A stretch of 64,000 nucleotides of DNA. It comes from Spongospora subterranea f. sp. subterranea (taxonomy: Eukaryota; Endomyxa: Phytomyxea; Phytomyxea; Plasmodiophorida). Position 1 is the stretch's first letter; the number at the start of each line of letters is the position of its first letter. The stretch is from assembly GCA_049724395.1 (NCBI GenBank), contig JAUGWO010000140.1:124001-188000 (forward strand). Direction: 5' to 3'. The notes beneath the pieces are model-generated. The model did not search any database, was not told the DNA's origin, and saw only the letters and a program-made list of their open reading frames with translations. Position numbers and translations under genes: made by a program. Below, one piece after another: positions 13,085 to 25,416 of the stretch.

Positions 13085-13706
13085 TCCCTGTAAATCGCTT
13101 TTGTTGCCGATCTGGCTCCTTGACAAACAGGAACGATTGGCGCTACGATTGGATTAATGAGGCTGCGCTATATGTAGCACCTTCCTGACCCACGGGGTCA
13201 ATACAATCTCCATTTGACAAACTTTACTCGGTAAATGATGAAAACACTACAGCTCCGGCCGTGATTTTCCATTCATAAAAATGCATTTTGCGCTTGTTGC
13301 GTCAAACTGTGCAGAGCAGCGGAAAGTAAAGTCAGTGATAGTTGGTCGCCGAACTGAGCCGTGTTTCATCGCAACGGACACATATACGAAGTTGAAAATC
13401 GACGATATTTCTCCGTCCTTTATCTGTCAAGACCACAGCAACATCACAGCCGTCATCGTTTTGTATGTTCCCCCCATTTCCCAGACGACGATCATGTTCT
13501 GCCCGATATTGTTGTACTGTCCCAGCAACAATTGTGCGCGACCGTCCCCACGGAATTTGCGACAGTGTCTCTGGTAACGTTTGTCGGCAAGCGTCGGTTA
13601 TCGCCAACTGCCCGACCCAACGGTAGTCTCATCGACTCACCTGACAGCCATCAACCAATAATTGACAGATATCGTCCTTGATATAATTGGGGCAGGGCAT
13701 CGGAAC
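13085..13706. other. Divergent intergenic region EMC5/RRP41
   Basis: The region lies between the starts of EMC5 (minus) and RRP41 (plus). Overlapping open frames of about 90-106 codons occur on both strands between 13281 and 13681, but none shows a recognisable motif. I treat them as chance or as an unidentified small gene. Promoters for both flanking genes must be here. Confidence 0.4.
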
Positions 13707-14651
13707 ATGTCTCGCCTGCAGTTGCCGTCGTCATCGGGACTGCGCATGGACGGGCGCAAACCCGCCGAGTGTCGACGATTGTCGTTGAAGATGGGGGTCC
13801 TGCATCGGGCCGTCGACGGATCCGCTCAGTTTCAGATCGGGCAAACCATCGTGCTGGCTGCCGTATCGGGCCCACGAGAGGCGGATCGGTGGAGCGATAC
13901 CCGTCACGATCGGGCCATCGTCAACGTGGAGTTCTACGCGTCCAAATTTAGCGGGCCGGAAAGGCTGAAGTCATCCAAAGGTGTGGCGCCTAGTGGTTTC
14001 GAAGGGAAGGTTCTTCCCAACCTGGTGCTAATGCTGTGTTGTGTTGGGCATCAGGCGACTCCAGATCCGCCATCATCGAGGCGACCATCCGTCGGGTATT
14101 CGAGCCCATTATTTTAATGCAGTTGTTCCCAAGGTCCGAAGTCTCCATCACCGTTGAGCTGATCCAGAATGACGGCGGCGTATTGCCAGCGTGTATCAAC
14201 GCCATCACACTGGCGTTGATCAATGCCGGTGTACCCATCGAGGATTTCGCCTGTGCTTCATCAGCGGGCTACATCGATTCCGTCCCGGTTCTAGGTCGGT
14301 TCCAAATGGGGTTTCCTGCTGTGTCTTCCCCTACTGAATCTCATCGATAGACCTAAATTACGCCGAGCGATCTGTGAACGGTGTCGAGACCACGGTTGTC
14401 GTTTTGCCCGTATCGGGAAAGGTAAGAATCAATCCAACTCTCTAGCGCCATCGTTCAGATTTTCACTCCCCCCTCAGATATCTCTGGTTGAGATGGAGTC
14501 GACCTTGCCCGCCGACCAATTCGCCATGATCATGGAGGCCGCCGTTGATGGTTGCCATCAAATGCACAGGATCATGAAGAAACATATCAGGGAACACACA
14601 TTCCAGACGATCCAGTCCGACGACACCAATCGATCCACATTGTTGTTATAA
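13707..14651 (+). CDS. RRP41: Exosome complex component RRP41 (RNase PH-like)
   Basis: Four exons: 13707-13992, 14055-14294, 14351-14421 and 14478-14651 (TAA), introns 56-62 nt, phases consistent, about 256 residues versus roughly 245 in human EXOSC4. Motifs follow the RNase PH fold: GLRMDGRKPAECR, KMGVLHRAVDGSAQFQIGQT, AVSGPREA, DRAIVNVEFYASKFSGPER, IIEATIRRVFEPIILMQLFP, SITVELIQNDGGVLPACINA, TLALINAGVPIEDFACASSA. It forms the catalytically inactive ring of the eukaryotic exosome with RRP45, through which RNA is threaded to RRP44/RRP6. The next gene downstream is convergent, with only about 20 bp between stop codons. Confidence 0.9.
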
Positions 14652-14671
14652 AATAATATATCAGACTTCCG

Positions 14672-15972
14672 TTAAAATTGTTCAACCTCTCGAGAACGTT
14701 CCTGGTGTCGACGTTCCATCGCCGCGTTGTCGGGATTGTTCGGGTCGTCGTCGTCGTCGTGAGCGGCGGCGGCGTTCTCCTCGTCGTTTAGCATCGAGAC
14801 CAGATCGAGAAAATCGTCGATCACGGCAATGCACTCCTGATACAATCGCATCTGCTCGTCGCCGATGTGATCGCCGCCCGTTCCCCCATTATCGTTCGTC
14901 GGTCCTCCGCGAAGGTGCAGTACGGCTTGCAGCACGAAGTCGTCCAATTCCTCAGCGCCCAGCCCGCTCAAACTGAACTCCTTCAGCGTGTTCATGATAT
15001 CGGCTAATCGTGGATCGGTTTCCTGTTCAACGCGAGTGAGAAGAACCTCCCAAAGAAAAAGGCCAAACGCTCTTCACCTGATTCGCTTGTTCATTTCTTC
15101 TCTCATCGGCCTGTTGTCGTTCGATCCGATCGCCTTCGTAGCCCTCGATCTGTTCGGCGATCTCATCCCGCTCGCGATCGGGCTCGGTGACGTTGCTGGG
15201 AGCGTCGTTCGTCGGCCTGAGGCAGTTGCTCCTGTTCCCTTGGTCGCCGATCCCGCTCCCGGCTCCTCCTGTTCCCGATCCCGGCGGCGGTTGGCGACCC
15301 GCCCGATGACCCCACAAGGTGAAGGCCGATCTGCGCGTTCTCCAGCGCGTAATGGATCACGTCCACATGGATTTGCGTTAGCGTTGACCCATCGGGCAAC
15401 AATAACTGCACAAGGCCATGATGTCCATTACCGTATTCCGGTTCCTGTAATTCATCATCGTCCTCGTCGTCGTCGTCGTCATCGGGCCCGTTCTGTTCAT
15501 GACGATCCAGCGTCCCCGTGATGTTCAGATCGCGATCCGATCGGGCCGCATCTGTCATGGATCGGTCAGCCAACGCATATAGCAACTGTTGCAGATCCTC
15601 TCGTCGACTAGCCGAGTTCATTTGCGAAAACAGATCGCTCTCAATCTGTCGATCGATATCGTGTTCCAGATGTCGCTCCTCGTTTCGACTCTCTTCGGAC
15701 TCCACCCTTGACAGCTCCGATTCCAATCGCGACAACATCCGCTCGTCGTTTGTGTCGAGGATGGAGATCATGGCGAAGATGTGGTCCAGTCGTGATACTC
15801 TCCCGTTTCTTCCCAGAACCGCGTCCGTTCCCTCCCCGATCACATTGTTCGAGAATCGACTGGAACCCGCGCTGGGAACGATCGCCAGCTCGGACGACGA
15901 GGGGATCGGTTCTGGTTCGACGGGCAGAGAGCCCCGTCTGGCGGCGACGGTCGCTTGATTACGATCAGGCAT
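14672..15972 (-). CDS. Acidic, charged protein of unknown family
   Basis: Two exons: 15972-15078 and 15022-14672, separated by a 55-nt GT-AG intron. Start MPDRNQATVAARRGSL is the first ATG. The protein is rich in E, R and D, with two pure aspartate runs (near 15465-15480 and 14740-14760) and a charged coiled-coil segment (EPDRERDEIAEQIEG). The exon-1 length is one base more than a multiple of three; frame continuity is restored if one base near 15190 is ignored. I do not recognise a domain. A poly-Asp, disordered composition suggests a nuclear or histone/RNA-associated role, but that is only a guess. Confidence 0.6.
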
Positions 15973-16020
15973 TGCTGATCGAAACCTGATTGGCCAGGGC
16001 TGACGGGGCGATGGCACGCG

Positions 16021-17738
16021 TTATCGTCCCCGCCCGAACGTGACGTCATCCACATACGTTGTCGGCTTTTCGCTCAACAGCCCAACCCAGGTAAAAAACA
16101 CCAACGGGATGACTCCACCCGCTTGACAACACTCGATGGCTTTACGCCAAACAACCAACGCGCGGACTCCACTGGTTTCGAAGGGCGAATCGCCGTTGAG
16201 GGTTATAACACCCATCTGGTTCACTTTATTCTACTCATATCTGACCGTAATTGCTTCGTTAATGACGCGACCAGAACGTCGACCGATACGTTCGCCGTGG
16301 CGCGATAATGGAAACTGGCCAAGGCAGTATTATCCGCAACCTGGGCACGAATCACGATTGGGGCTGAGCACGACAACACGCGAAATCGAACCTGAGCCGA
16401 TTGCCGATGCAGATCGAGGTGCAGGCGGAGCAGGCGCTGCGACATGAGCCGATCGACCATTCGGTCCAGATACATCTTGATCGTCGCCGCTTCATCTTGG
16501 GTGGCGATCTTCGTCAGCAGCGCGATCAGAATGGACTAAGGGCGGAAACGCGTGAGCCCCAAAGCGTTTTTCCGTCGAAAGCTATGGAATCCGAACCTTG
16601 TCCAAAATATTCGACGAATGGCGCATAATGGTCGTGATTTCGGTGTCTTTCCGGTCCGTTAATCGCGTTTGTTCAATACGGGATCGCTCGGTTCTGCAGA
16701 TATCGATTGTCATCGCGTCGCTCCAATCAGTAATCAGACTTGATACGGTTTGCTCGATCAAGACGTCGCCGCAGATCTCATCACAGATTTCCATGAGCAT
16801 TGGATCTAGGAGGACCTGTGCGTTATCAGCGTTGAGAGAGGCGCGAGCCGGCTTCATTACCTGTAATCTGGCCATATCCTCGACCAATTGCAGATAATCG
16901 TTGACCATCTGGGAGGTGACTTCTCGTACTACGCCAGGGAGGACGGCGTCGCATTCTTCATCGATCAACGTGTTGACGGCCATCTTGACGATGCCGGCCG
17001 AGCGCGTTAGCGAGCATTGCTGAAGGTAGTCTTCGACCAGGTGGTCAAACACGTCGATAACGCACGCGCGGCACAACTCCTGGACGACCAGCGATGTGAT
17101 CGTGTCCAGGACGTCCTTGGCGATCAGGACGTCCTCTGGGTACGGGGCGAACCTGTCGCTGCTCGCTTGGATCACCTCGATGAACAGGTCGGGGATCATC
17201 TCCCCAGTTAAGAACTCGTCCAACAGTCGCCCGGTGATCTCATTGGCGACATCAACGTGGAATTGGTCCCGTCTCGATCGAATACCTACTCTGATAACTC
17301 TCCACCTATAAAGCCCACAATTAGCGAAAATATCATCTCCGTTCGTGTTAAAATTTCAATGAACCAATGCTGAATCTTTTTCGCCGCCTTCTCCTGTTTG
17401 ACGAATTTGCCCTTAGCGGCGCCCTGGAATGGTTTCCCACGGGACTCGTCCGACACGTTTTTTGGAGTTTGGTCAGGAACATGAGGGGTCGGATGTTGCA
17501 GACCATTGATATATTGAGTATAGGTGGCAGGGTCCAGACCAGGCCATTGAGGCAGCATGAAAGGGGGCATCATGAACCCATAGGGGGGATACTGACAATA
17601 ATACGGATTAGGGCGCCGCCTGGTTGGTGATCTATGAGACCTCGGAAGGTGGCGTGGTTTGGGTCGCCGTTTATAACGGGGCTCTTCGTATCCTTCGTCA
17701 CTATCCATAAGTACTCGTGTTGTTCGTTGCTTGACCAT
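16021..17738 (-). CDS. IQ-motif, proline-rich protein of unknown function
   Basis: Start MVKQRTTRVLMDSDEGYEEP at 17738. An Arg/Pro/Tyr-rich segment (YYCQYPPYGFMMPPFML) is followed by an IQ-like motif (KAAKKIQHWFIEI), which in other proteins binds calmodulin or myosin light chain. After an intron near 17250-17320 comes a long helical region (17223-16600; VLDTITSLVVQELCRACVID), then after an intron at about 16520-16605 a further domain ending YVDDVTFGRGR. The last junction, near 16225, seems to lack one base (SRIK then VNQMGVITLNG reads in the next frame). The family is not recognised. The stop lies only 49 bp from the start of the acidic-protein gene on the same strand. Confidence 0.6.
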
Positions 17739-17874
17739 ATCGCCACCTCCTTCCCGATACTCTGCAACTGGCAGTCGATAAAAGAGATGCTGTACACCTG
17801 GGGTATTGGTACCGCCATGGTATTCGCCGATATCTGCTTAGCCGGACACATACGCTTATAAACAGATAGATAAT

Positions 17875-20113
17875 TTATAGTTTTGTAGAGCATCGATAAC
17901 CAATTACCGCCCGTAATGCAGAGTAGAGATCCCTTTCCAGCTGTTGTATATCGCCGTATTCTTCAATACGGAGCTGTTGAGCTTCAGCACATAGTAGATC
18001 GGGAAGAAATAAAGCAGAACGTCTTAGTTCCAAAGACTCGGCCTCAACGGACCGAAGACTTTCACCAAGTTGACGATTGCTTGAGATAAAAACCATCAGC
18101 AACAACGTCGTAAGCAAATGATGATATTAAACCTATCTGACAGAAGTACATTCTCAGCTTTTAACAAGTCAAGCTCTAAGCTCAGGGCGTCAACTTCAGA
18201 ATGTAACTGAACAATACGCCCAGAGTCCTCCTAAACATGTTGTCAGCTAGGTTTCTCAATCAGGGAGTGCAGTACCAAACGGTCGGCTTGCTCCGAGCTC
18301 CGTTCACCATGTGACTCTTGCTGCGTCCTCATATATAGTGTTTTGTATTGATGTACCTACAAATAAAGGTCAAGCTTGACTATAAAGATAACTTTCAACA
18401 TACCTGTATTTGTAGCAAACGGTTTTGCCTTTTCAAATCATCATTAATGCGGTTGAAGTCGCCCCTTTCAAACTCCGACTTCTGCAGCCGTTCACGAAGT
18501 ATCAAAATCTCATCCTGGTGTGACGTCAACTCGGCATCTTCACAGGCTTCATTGACCTGAGGCAAGATGATAATGAGACATTTCTAAACGGTGTCACCAT
18601 TTGCTCCATACACTGGCATAAAGGTTCACATTCGCGATCCTACAGGCAAGACGAAGTGTCGATACAGACTCGTCAATACAGGATCGCGCTGGCGCGATAC
18701 ACTGAATGAACGCAGTCCTCGAGTTTCCACCAAGGCAGTTCTGTTTAACAGGTCAGGACAAGTGGATTCAAAAATGTGAACACAGTACTTTCAGAATTAA
18801 CGTCAAACGGCTGTCGCGAAATGGAGCGTGGCTAAACAAGATTTAGATCTCAACAATGAAGACAACCCACTCATTACGTCAGCCCTCTGCTAAGTGCGGA
18901 AATTACAGTCCCAAGAAATAAAAGCGACTTATTTATCGCTGTGCCTTCTTTGAAATTGACACCATTACCTGAAGTCCGCGATATTCTTTCTGAATCGACA
19001 ATGAGCAAACGCAAAATACTGAAATGATCTTGGAACCTGAGCCAGCTAAATTCAACAAAGTTTAGCTGAGATGTCAGATGCTTTCCTCGCCCAGGTGAAT
19101 CTGGTAAAACAAAGTGAATCATTGTTTCTTAGGCAGAAGAAGACGCAGTTCACCATGAGCTCCGCGACTCTCAATTGACATTCGGAAGATAAGGTGCGAG
19201 CGAGAGCTATGCTCATTCATGTTCGTTTGACTAGTTTTTCTCTTCGATCGTCCGAATTCCACAATTTGAAAAGCCTGATCTTGAGAAGATACTTCTTCTT
19301 CGATCAGGCCCTTGATTATGATTTTCTGACAAGCGTTTGAGAGCAGAATATAAAAAGAAGATAATTCAGCTTACTTCTTTGTCTTCTTGAAGAGGCAGAT
19401 TTTCTTCAACACCCGCTAAAAGATCAAATACATGTTCATTGTATATCTCAATATATGAAAGCTTCACCACGAATTCGCGGTCGGTGTCCTAAACCTTTTG
19501 TGGTTAACAAAACGGTTTGGTTCAAGATCAAGTCCCATACCTGACGGATAGCTTCGAACAGACTCTTGATGGCGAGTGGTATTATACCAGGCTCTGTCTC
19601 ATTGCCTTGGCACGTATACGTCTTACCCTAAGAGAAAAAAAACTATAAATGTACCCCGTTAAGTAATTGATTTAACAAAAATCCAATTACCGCTGAGGTT
19701 TGACCATAGCAACAAATGGCGCCATTAACTCCAAATAAACTGTCACGAACGATAGGTGCAACCAGACCTTCGTAAACGGTTGAGGTAGTTGCATCAGGCC
19801 CGAATACGTGCTTAAACCTAATGGAGGTCAAAATATTATATTGGATGAACTACTCAACAAACGATGAAAGAAATCGAATTGTCTTTGACTCAAGTACTAG
19901 CGGCAATTTGATTCTGTACCTGAATTCGGTGGTGTTCTTCGCTTTATGATGCTTATGTATGGGCTGTATTTGCGTAATCGACTGGCCATCGACAGACCAT
20001 GCGCATTTCTTCCCAGCTGTAATTTCTGCTTCCGTCAACGGGCGGATACGAATCCCAACTTGAATACGTTGGACTTCTGGATCCACACCTTCCATCACCT
20101 GTACAGCAGCCAT
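17875..20113 (-). CDS. Kinesin-7-like motor protein
   Basis: Start MAAVQVMEGVDPEVQRIQVG at 20113. Motor motifs in order, separated by short introns: IRIRPLTEAE; FKHVFGPDATTSTVYEGLV; the P-loop split by an intron as GQTSA then GKTYT (19690-19630); VVKLSYIEIYNEHVFDLL; SERISRTSGNGVNFKEGTAI (switch region); NKSLLFLGTVISAL; HAPFRDSRLTLIL; GGNSRTAFIQCIAPA; STLRLACRIAN. The N-terminal placement of the motor and SYIEIYNEHVFDLL fit CENP-E/kinesin-7. The remainder (18560-17875) is coiled coil (ILRERLQKSEFERGDFNRIN). The tail is short for CENP-E. It is a plus-end-directed microtubule motor by family. It is divergent from the gene at 20903, with about 790 bp between. Confidence 0.85.
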
Positions 20114-20902
20114 TGGCTTTGGCGCGGCGGAGTTCCCGAATTTGATTCTGGGCGCGTTTTATCTCACACTCCCAGCCTGTTTTGCTTTGGCGACCAGGCG
20201 ATGACGATCGTGATGATCTCCAACCCGATAGCGGTGATCTTCGCCAATTAGGAGAATGATCAGGATGGTGTTACACCTCACACTCGCTGTCGATATATCC
20301 TATAGTGAAACGGCATCCACTGCGGGTCGTGGTGTGTATCGCTATCAGTATAGTGCAGTGTGTATCGCTATCAGTATAGTGCAGTAGCACCAGCTACGTG
20401 TTACAGAGTGCGATGAGGGGTTCCGCTACGGTTGCGATGGCCAACGGAAATGGCGTTCTGGCAGGTCTTCAACGACTGCTATCACTCTACACTCCCATGG
20501 GCTGGGGTTTTAGAATCGGAAGACCACGTATTTCAGTATCAATGACGTGAAATTTATTCTTTTACTGTAGATTTTGGCATCACTCATTCCCTATATAGAT
20601 ATCTGTACAAAACGGCAACGCCTTTTTTTGAAGTTTGACATTTTTTTCTCGGCTTGTAAATCGGTATCTAGGTTCACCTCGGCAGTCAAATGGACAATAA
20701 ATTCTCTTCACCGCATTACAGAACCAAAATGATCTACCCTCAAGAGTGTTGAATGATAGTTGATGTTTGGTTGCCTGTAAAATAGAGTTGAGTCATCTTG
20801 TGCATTACCTCCCAACCCGCCGATTCTGTCAGCAATCCTCAAACTCATTTTTGCCCATTTTACAGAATCTCGTTTCTGATTGTCTCAACAGCTTAATCTG
20901 AA
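20114..20902. other. Divergent intergenic region with small tandem repeat
   Basis: This separates the kinesin gene (minus) from the gene at 20903 (plus). Apart from the 26-bp tandem duplication at 20334-20385, I see AT-rich sequence and short broken frames, and no gene. Both promoters must be here. Confidence 0.5.
20334..20385. repeat. Tandem duplication, 2 x 26 bp
   Basis: The 26-mer beginning GTGTATCGCTATCAG occurs twice head to tail without mismatch (20334-20359 and 20360-20385). Its position in a divergent promoter region could make it a doubled regulatory site, or simply a slippage product. Confidence 0.85.
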
Positions 20903-22645
20903 ATGACACTGAACTATTCGCCAATTCTACAAACCTCCCAATCGATGCGCCGCATTCTGGATAACGATCTGTCCATTCACGAGCAGCGCGGTAAGATCCT
21001 AAAGCAGCTCTGGCAAGAGACGTGGGATGGGTATATTCAGTCCAGGTTTGGGACTAACGAGAGCAAGACCGATCGCCATGAGGACGTTTACTTCGGATCA
21101 CCGAAACACTCACACCATTATCTCGACCAGGAGCTAGAATCCATGACCGATTCAGACGATGTCGTGTTCGATCCTCGCGAAGTCGGAATGTGCCGTCGAA
21201 AGAGCCTGTCCAACCGCAATGTATGGGATAGGCATTTGGAAAACAAACAGATTGAGGACAAGGTTGGCGTTCACGCCTATCGCAATGCGATTGAGGTTCG
21301 TCGGCGACTGGGCGAAGAACACGACTATTTGCTGGAGAAGTGTATGGTCGAGCTAGACGGATGCGACGTCTACTGGGATGGAGCGGTGGATGGCGTCGAG
21401 CTACGTGCGTCGGAACGCGAACCAATGCATCATCACGGCAAGACCGAACGGTGTGGAATCGATAAGACGTTCTACTCGATAATTCCCCCTTTTCAAGAGC
21501 CGGCTGAATCCAGCCTGGGGACGCATCCATTCATATCGATATCGAAAAGCCATTATGGCCGTTTACAGGTATAGGTAATCGCCGATCGGGTTGACGGCTC
21601 ATATTTTGTTGACGTGTTCTCAGGTCATCCCCTTCCCGTTCTCAGCTACGCTCAGGTTCGACGATTGCCACGATATGGTCGTGTTCAACCTGAAAGCCAG
21701 CGACTCTGTGGACGATGTTCGCAGGCTGATCGATCTGAATCTGTCCCGTCCTGACATCGTGTCCCGTCGCCGCCTGCGAAACAAGCTTCGCAGCCTCGAT
21801 GGGGCGAAAAATATTCGTGAACGGGAAGACCTGTCGTCTAGAAATTGTGCACGGGCAAAACACGTGCTGTTTGGTAGATTCGCCAACATGTAAATGCGTT
21901 GGCGTCTCTCGTGGATTCACATGCCGCCTCGTTATGGGCTCAGATCCATGGCGATTCTCGCCCTCGTGCTTGTTGCATAGACGTGCGTCCAACGTGATTA
22001 CTTTGCAGCTGTCCAACAAGGAGGAAGCGAACGAGTATCTGGACGCGATATGCTCCCAAGTCGATGACGTGCGCGTTGCCGTTTTAGAACAAGCTTTAGC
22101 GACATTACGGAAAGAAACTTATATGCATTTTCAAGAAAGGCAACTGTCCTTACCCTTTGAATGTATATCTCCCATTTCAACGCTTCTGGCCCGAGCTAAC
22201 CTGTTCCTTCTCAGTTCATATTCAGGTGTATCACGATTTTGAACTTGACCATCATCAGCTGAATGAGTTCCTGTCTGGATATCGCCGCGAATGTCCCATC
22301 TATGACATGCTCATCAGTGACCAGTCGAATGCGGTTTATGATCTGCTGCACGTGATCGGCATTCTCAAAGACTATCAGCCTCACAAGTTTCTTTGGTGGG
22401 CATTCTGGTATGACGTGCACCGATCCAATTACGCCATCTGGCCATACCGTCCGCAAATGGCTGTTGCCATAGATCCTCTGAAACCCGATTCGGTCGCTTT
22501 TTTGTGGGATCACATAGCGTCGCCGAAGCGCTTATTGGATATATTGTCTTCGAAAGGCGTCACTGATGACAGTTTAATCGCCCACCTCCCAATCCAACAG
22601 CTGTTAAACCGAATCCACATAATGAAGGGGAGATCTGCGGTCTGA
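20903..22645 (+). CDS. Unidentified protein, possible ubiquitin-like and PH-like regions
   Basis: Exon 1 (20903-21568) starts MTLNYSPILQTSQSMRRILD and encodes a charged helical region. After a 55-nt intron, exon 2 starts at 21624 with SATLRFDDCHDMVVFNLKAS and VDDVRRLIDLNL, resembling a ubiquitin-like/RA fold, then a segment resembling a PH domain (KIFVNGKTCRLEIV ... NVITLQLSNKEEANEYLDAI). Between them, near 21800, the frame moves by one base: SLDGRKIFVNGK reads through only if one G of a GGGG run is dropped. The last part (about 22225-22645; LHVIGILKDYQPHKFLWWAF) is unrecognised. A UBL-PH combination would suggest a membrane-associated adaptor, but the domain calls rest on weak resemblance. 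Confidence 0.5.
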
Positions 22646-22929
22646 CGACATGCAATTTTGAATCCTTTCCATGTACATAATTGCAAGTGTTTCATTAAAA
22701 AAAGCGCTTTAGCGACATGCGACCACAAATGACAAATTGAACAGCAGTCGAAGCCGAAAAGCGTTATCGCTTTCTGATTAAGTGCCATAGATCTGGACTG
22801 TTTTCATTTTGTGATTTTTGCTAAGATTATACTTGTATGGCTGCTATTGGTTCCGTATCCGATCTAATTTCTCCGTTATTCAACGATTTGATTGCCGATG
22901 CGTCAGTGCACCAAACATTGTGAGCAATC

Positions 22930-23959
22930 ATGACGAAAACAGAGAAGACCCGAGCGATATTGATCGTCGGTGCTACCGGACGGATCGGATCAGCCCTTAC
23001 CACGTATCTATTGAGTCGCTTCCCTAACTATAAGATCGTAATCCTTGTTCGAAACCGATTGAAAGCTGAGCGATTATGGGAGAGTGATATAGCCCAAGGG
23101 CGTGTCAAAGTCTGCCTTACCACTAATCTGGGTGCAAAGGACATCTTCAAAGCGCTCGACGGCGTAGACATAGCAGTGTGGTGTGCTGGACCTCGCTCGG
23201 CTTTCTCCCTATCCAACATGTTCGGTTTAGCAAGCTCCCCCGACACGTCGAAGTCGGTCGACTATTACGGTATCAGAAATCTGGTCGAAGCGATAAAAAC
23301 GTCACCCACACTTCAAAGAGTTATCATGGTATCACCACCTGAAGGTAATCATTGCAATTGTTATGTGCAGGATCAAAATTGAACAAATGTGGTAGTTGCT
23401 CGGCCAATGCTTCCGAGCACCATCTACAAAAACTTGATGAATAATGGTATTTTTTACTGGAAAGAGCTTGGCGAACACTTGGTTAAAGGTAGAGCATAGT
23501 TCCTGGGCAAATCAGATTGCTAAATTTTACAATTTAGAAAGCGGGATCGATTACACAATTATCCGTCCGCATAACGTCACCCAAGGTGATGACAAGGCAA
23601 GCAACGCTCCGTCTGAAGTTTCCTTTCATCAACACCCATTGCCGCTTTGGAAATCGAACAAAATAGAACTTGGCATACTAGCCGGAATTATCTCGGAGGC
23701 GATTGAACGTCCTGAGAAAACAACCCGATCTACGTTTGAGATAAGCGGCAAAACAAGTGGGGCCGAAGCGTGGGATGATCTTTTTGATAAGCTTCGCCCC
23801 GATAATGATATCAGCTCGAGAGCCATCAAGAGAAGGCATCACCATGGCGTAGGAATTGCCATTGGCCTTGGTGTACTGGCAGCAGCAACAACTGGTATTG
23901 CCATCGAAGGGTATAAAAGATTTGGAGGCGGGGAGGGCGACACTCGCAAAATTCGTTGA
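22930..23959 (+). CDS. NAD(P)-binding short-chain dehydrogenase-like protein (atypical SDR), C-terminal membrane anchor
   Basis: Exons 22930-23344, 23396-23488 and 23538-23959, introns 49-51 nt, about 309 residues. The N-terminus has the Rossmann motif G-A-T-G-R-I-G (AILIVGATGRIGSAL). Further atypical-SDR landmarks are VDIAVWCAGP, YYGIRNLVEAIK, LQRVIMVSPPE, the Y-x-x-K-like YWKELGEHLVK, and GIDYTIIRPHNVTQGD. This is the NAD(P)H-binding (PF13460-like) family, which includes oxidoreductases, nitrogen sensors and complex I assembly factors; substrate unknown. The C-terminus has a hydrophobic stretch (GVGIAIGLGVLAAATTGIAI) after a basic patch, which looks like a tail anchor. Confidence 0.75.
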
Positions 23960-24009
23960 TTAGTGGCACAAAACTATGATGTTATAAATATAGTATAAAG
24001 TTAAAAAGG

Positions 24010-24831
24010 CTATGATCGTCGACGCCGCTTTTTACGCTTATTTTGTGGCTGAAAAAATGTCAGCATTCATAGTGTCGTCAATGAAAGCTTAATGGTTTTG
24101 ACCTGGGTACTCTCTGCAGGAATTCGCCTCAGCAGTAAACGAAGCTTACGCTCGGCATTGGCCGTCTCGCGAGCACTCCAATTTTGCAGAAATCCATGTT
24201 CCCGCATCACCTACACATAACTTTTTGATGGGCGAATGTGTACTTGTCGACGCATTCCAAATCCTTTAAGCACAACCAGACCTTGAGTAGATCGGCAGCC
24301 ACTGGGTGCATTCTTGGACCATTTCTCCAGTCAATCAGAGCCAGCCTCAATTTACTGCCAAGGGTATCTTCTCTTTCCGCTTCAGCAGCAAATCCGCAGT
24401 TCAACGGGGTCGACAACTGCTGCGACACTTCATTCTACAGCACAATTCGGTAAGGGCCTCAGTTGTGGACGATCGGCAGAGGCAGGACCAGTTTATCAAG
24501 ATCTTGTTCGATCATGGTATTGATCTGATCATCATCAAGACCATCCATTATTGTATGAGAAGCGGGTCGGGTCATGCCGATTACCTGTACCCACTTATCG
24601 TAACGTTGGGTCCTCCTGTCAACACTACTACTACACCGATACAACTGGTGTCAGGCGGTAACCGCATATCTGGGCATGTCATCCAGACGTGATCCAGTCC
24701 ACTCATGTACTGCACGCCGCGATTAGTGCGCCACACCTGGATTATTGCCCTTTTCACCAGAGGAAGTGCGATCCTGAGTGAGTTCGACGCCAACTTGATG
24801 TTGTTACCACGTGCTGAGATGTCCTGAGTCA
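24010..24831 (-). CDS. Unidentified basic-tailed protein
   Basis: Starts MTQDISARGNNIKLASNSLR at 24831. A helical stretch (ALPLVKRAIIQVWRTNRGVQ) is followed after a donor near 24592 by a segment with DGLDDDQINTMIEQDLDKLV, then by a helical segment ending YTFAHQK. The last part is VMREHGFLQNWSARETANAE and, after a 55-nt intron, a lysine/arginine tail (PQNKRKKRRRRS) that looks like a nuclear or nucleolar localisation signal. Two junctions (about 24430 and 24215) could not be phased cleanly. Family not recognised. Confidence 0.4.
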
Positions 24832-25416
24832 TTTCGCAATTGCCCAGTGCTGATCAAGACAAAGAGCCAGAACTTTTTACAGCACAATTACTGTTGGCAA
24901 CAGAATTGGAGCCCAAGATCGTAAAGCGGATTATCGGGTCCAAAAAAAAACACAAACTAGCTCCGTTTATAGTCTTAACAGCTATGTACGGTGCAAGACG
25001 ACATCGTTCTCTGTACATCGTTCTCTGTAAACAGTACTGTAGAATACAACATTCGTTTGCATACGCATTCAACTCCTGTCAAATGTGGACAAAAGGGCAA
25101 TGTGTGAGTCCCCGCTAGTGGATCCGATAATGCATGTTTGTGTCGATAGCAGAAAATGCAAATTCTTCGTTGTTGCTCTCCAAAGAAACTGCCAGATATT
25201 TCCCACATTGGGGCAAACAGTTGAAAACAAAATAATAATGTGCTTATTGCGAACCGATAGAATATCTCGTTAGCATTGAACGATGAGAGTTGCCAACGAC
25301 CACGTCGTATCAGCAAACATATGTCATATACTCCTACTTGAATTACGCTGTGAAAACCGTCGCAGGAATCGCTTGCGGTTTTCCGCTCATGACATTAACA
25401 TCTCGTGGGACCATGA
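24832..25416. other. Intergenic stretch, nothing convincing
   Basis: Short overlapping frames occur on both strands, none with recognisable motifs or coherent splice sites. It contains a small direct repeat (ATCGTTCTCTGTA at 25003-25030). Confidence 0.35.

Noticed and set aside
15518-15958. Long plus-strand frame antisense to the acidic protein
   Set aside because: Ser/Arg-rich complement of an Asp/Glu/Arg-rich gene on minus; the minus gene has the coherent intron and start.
21054-21530. 158-codon minus frame
   Set aside because: Antisense shadow of exon 1 of the gene at 20903, Arg/Pro-rich with no splice logic.
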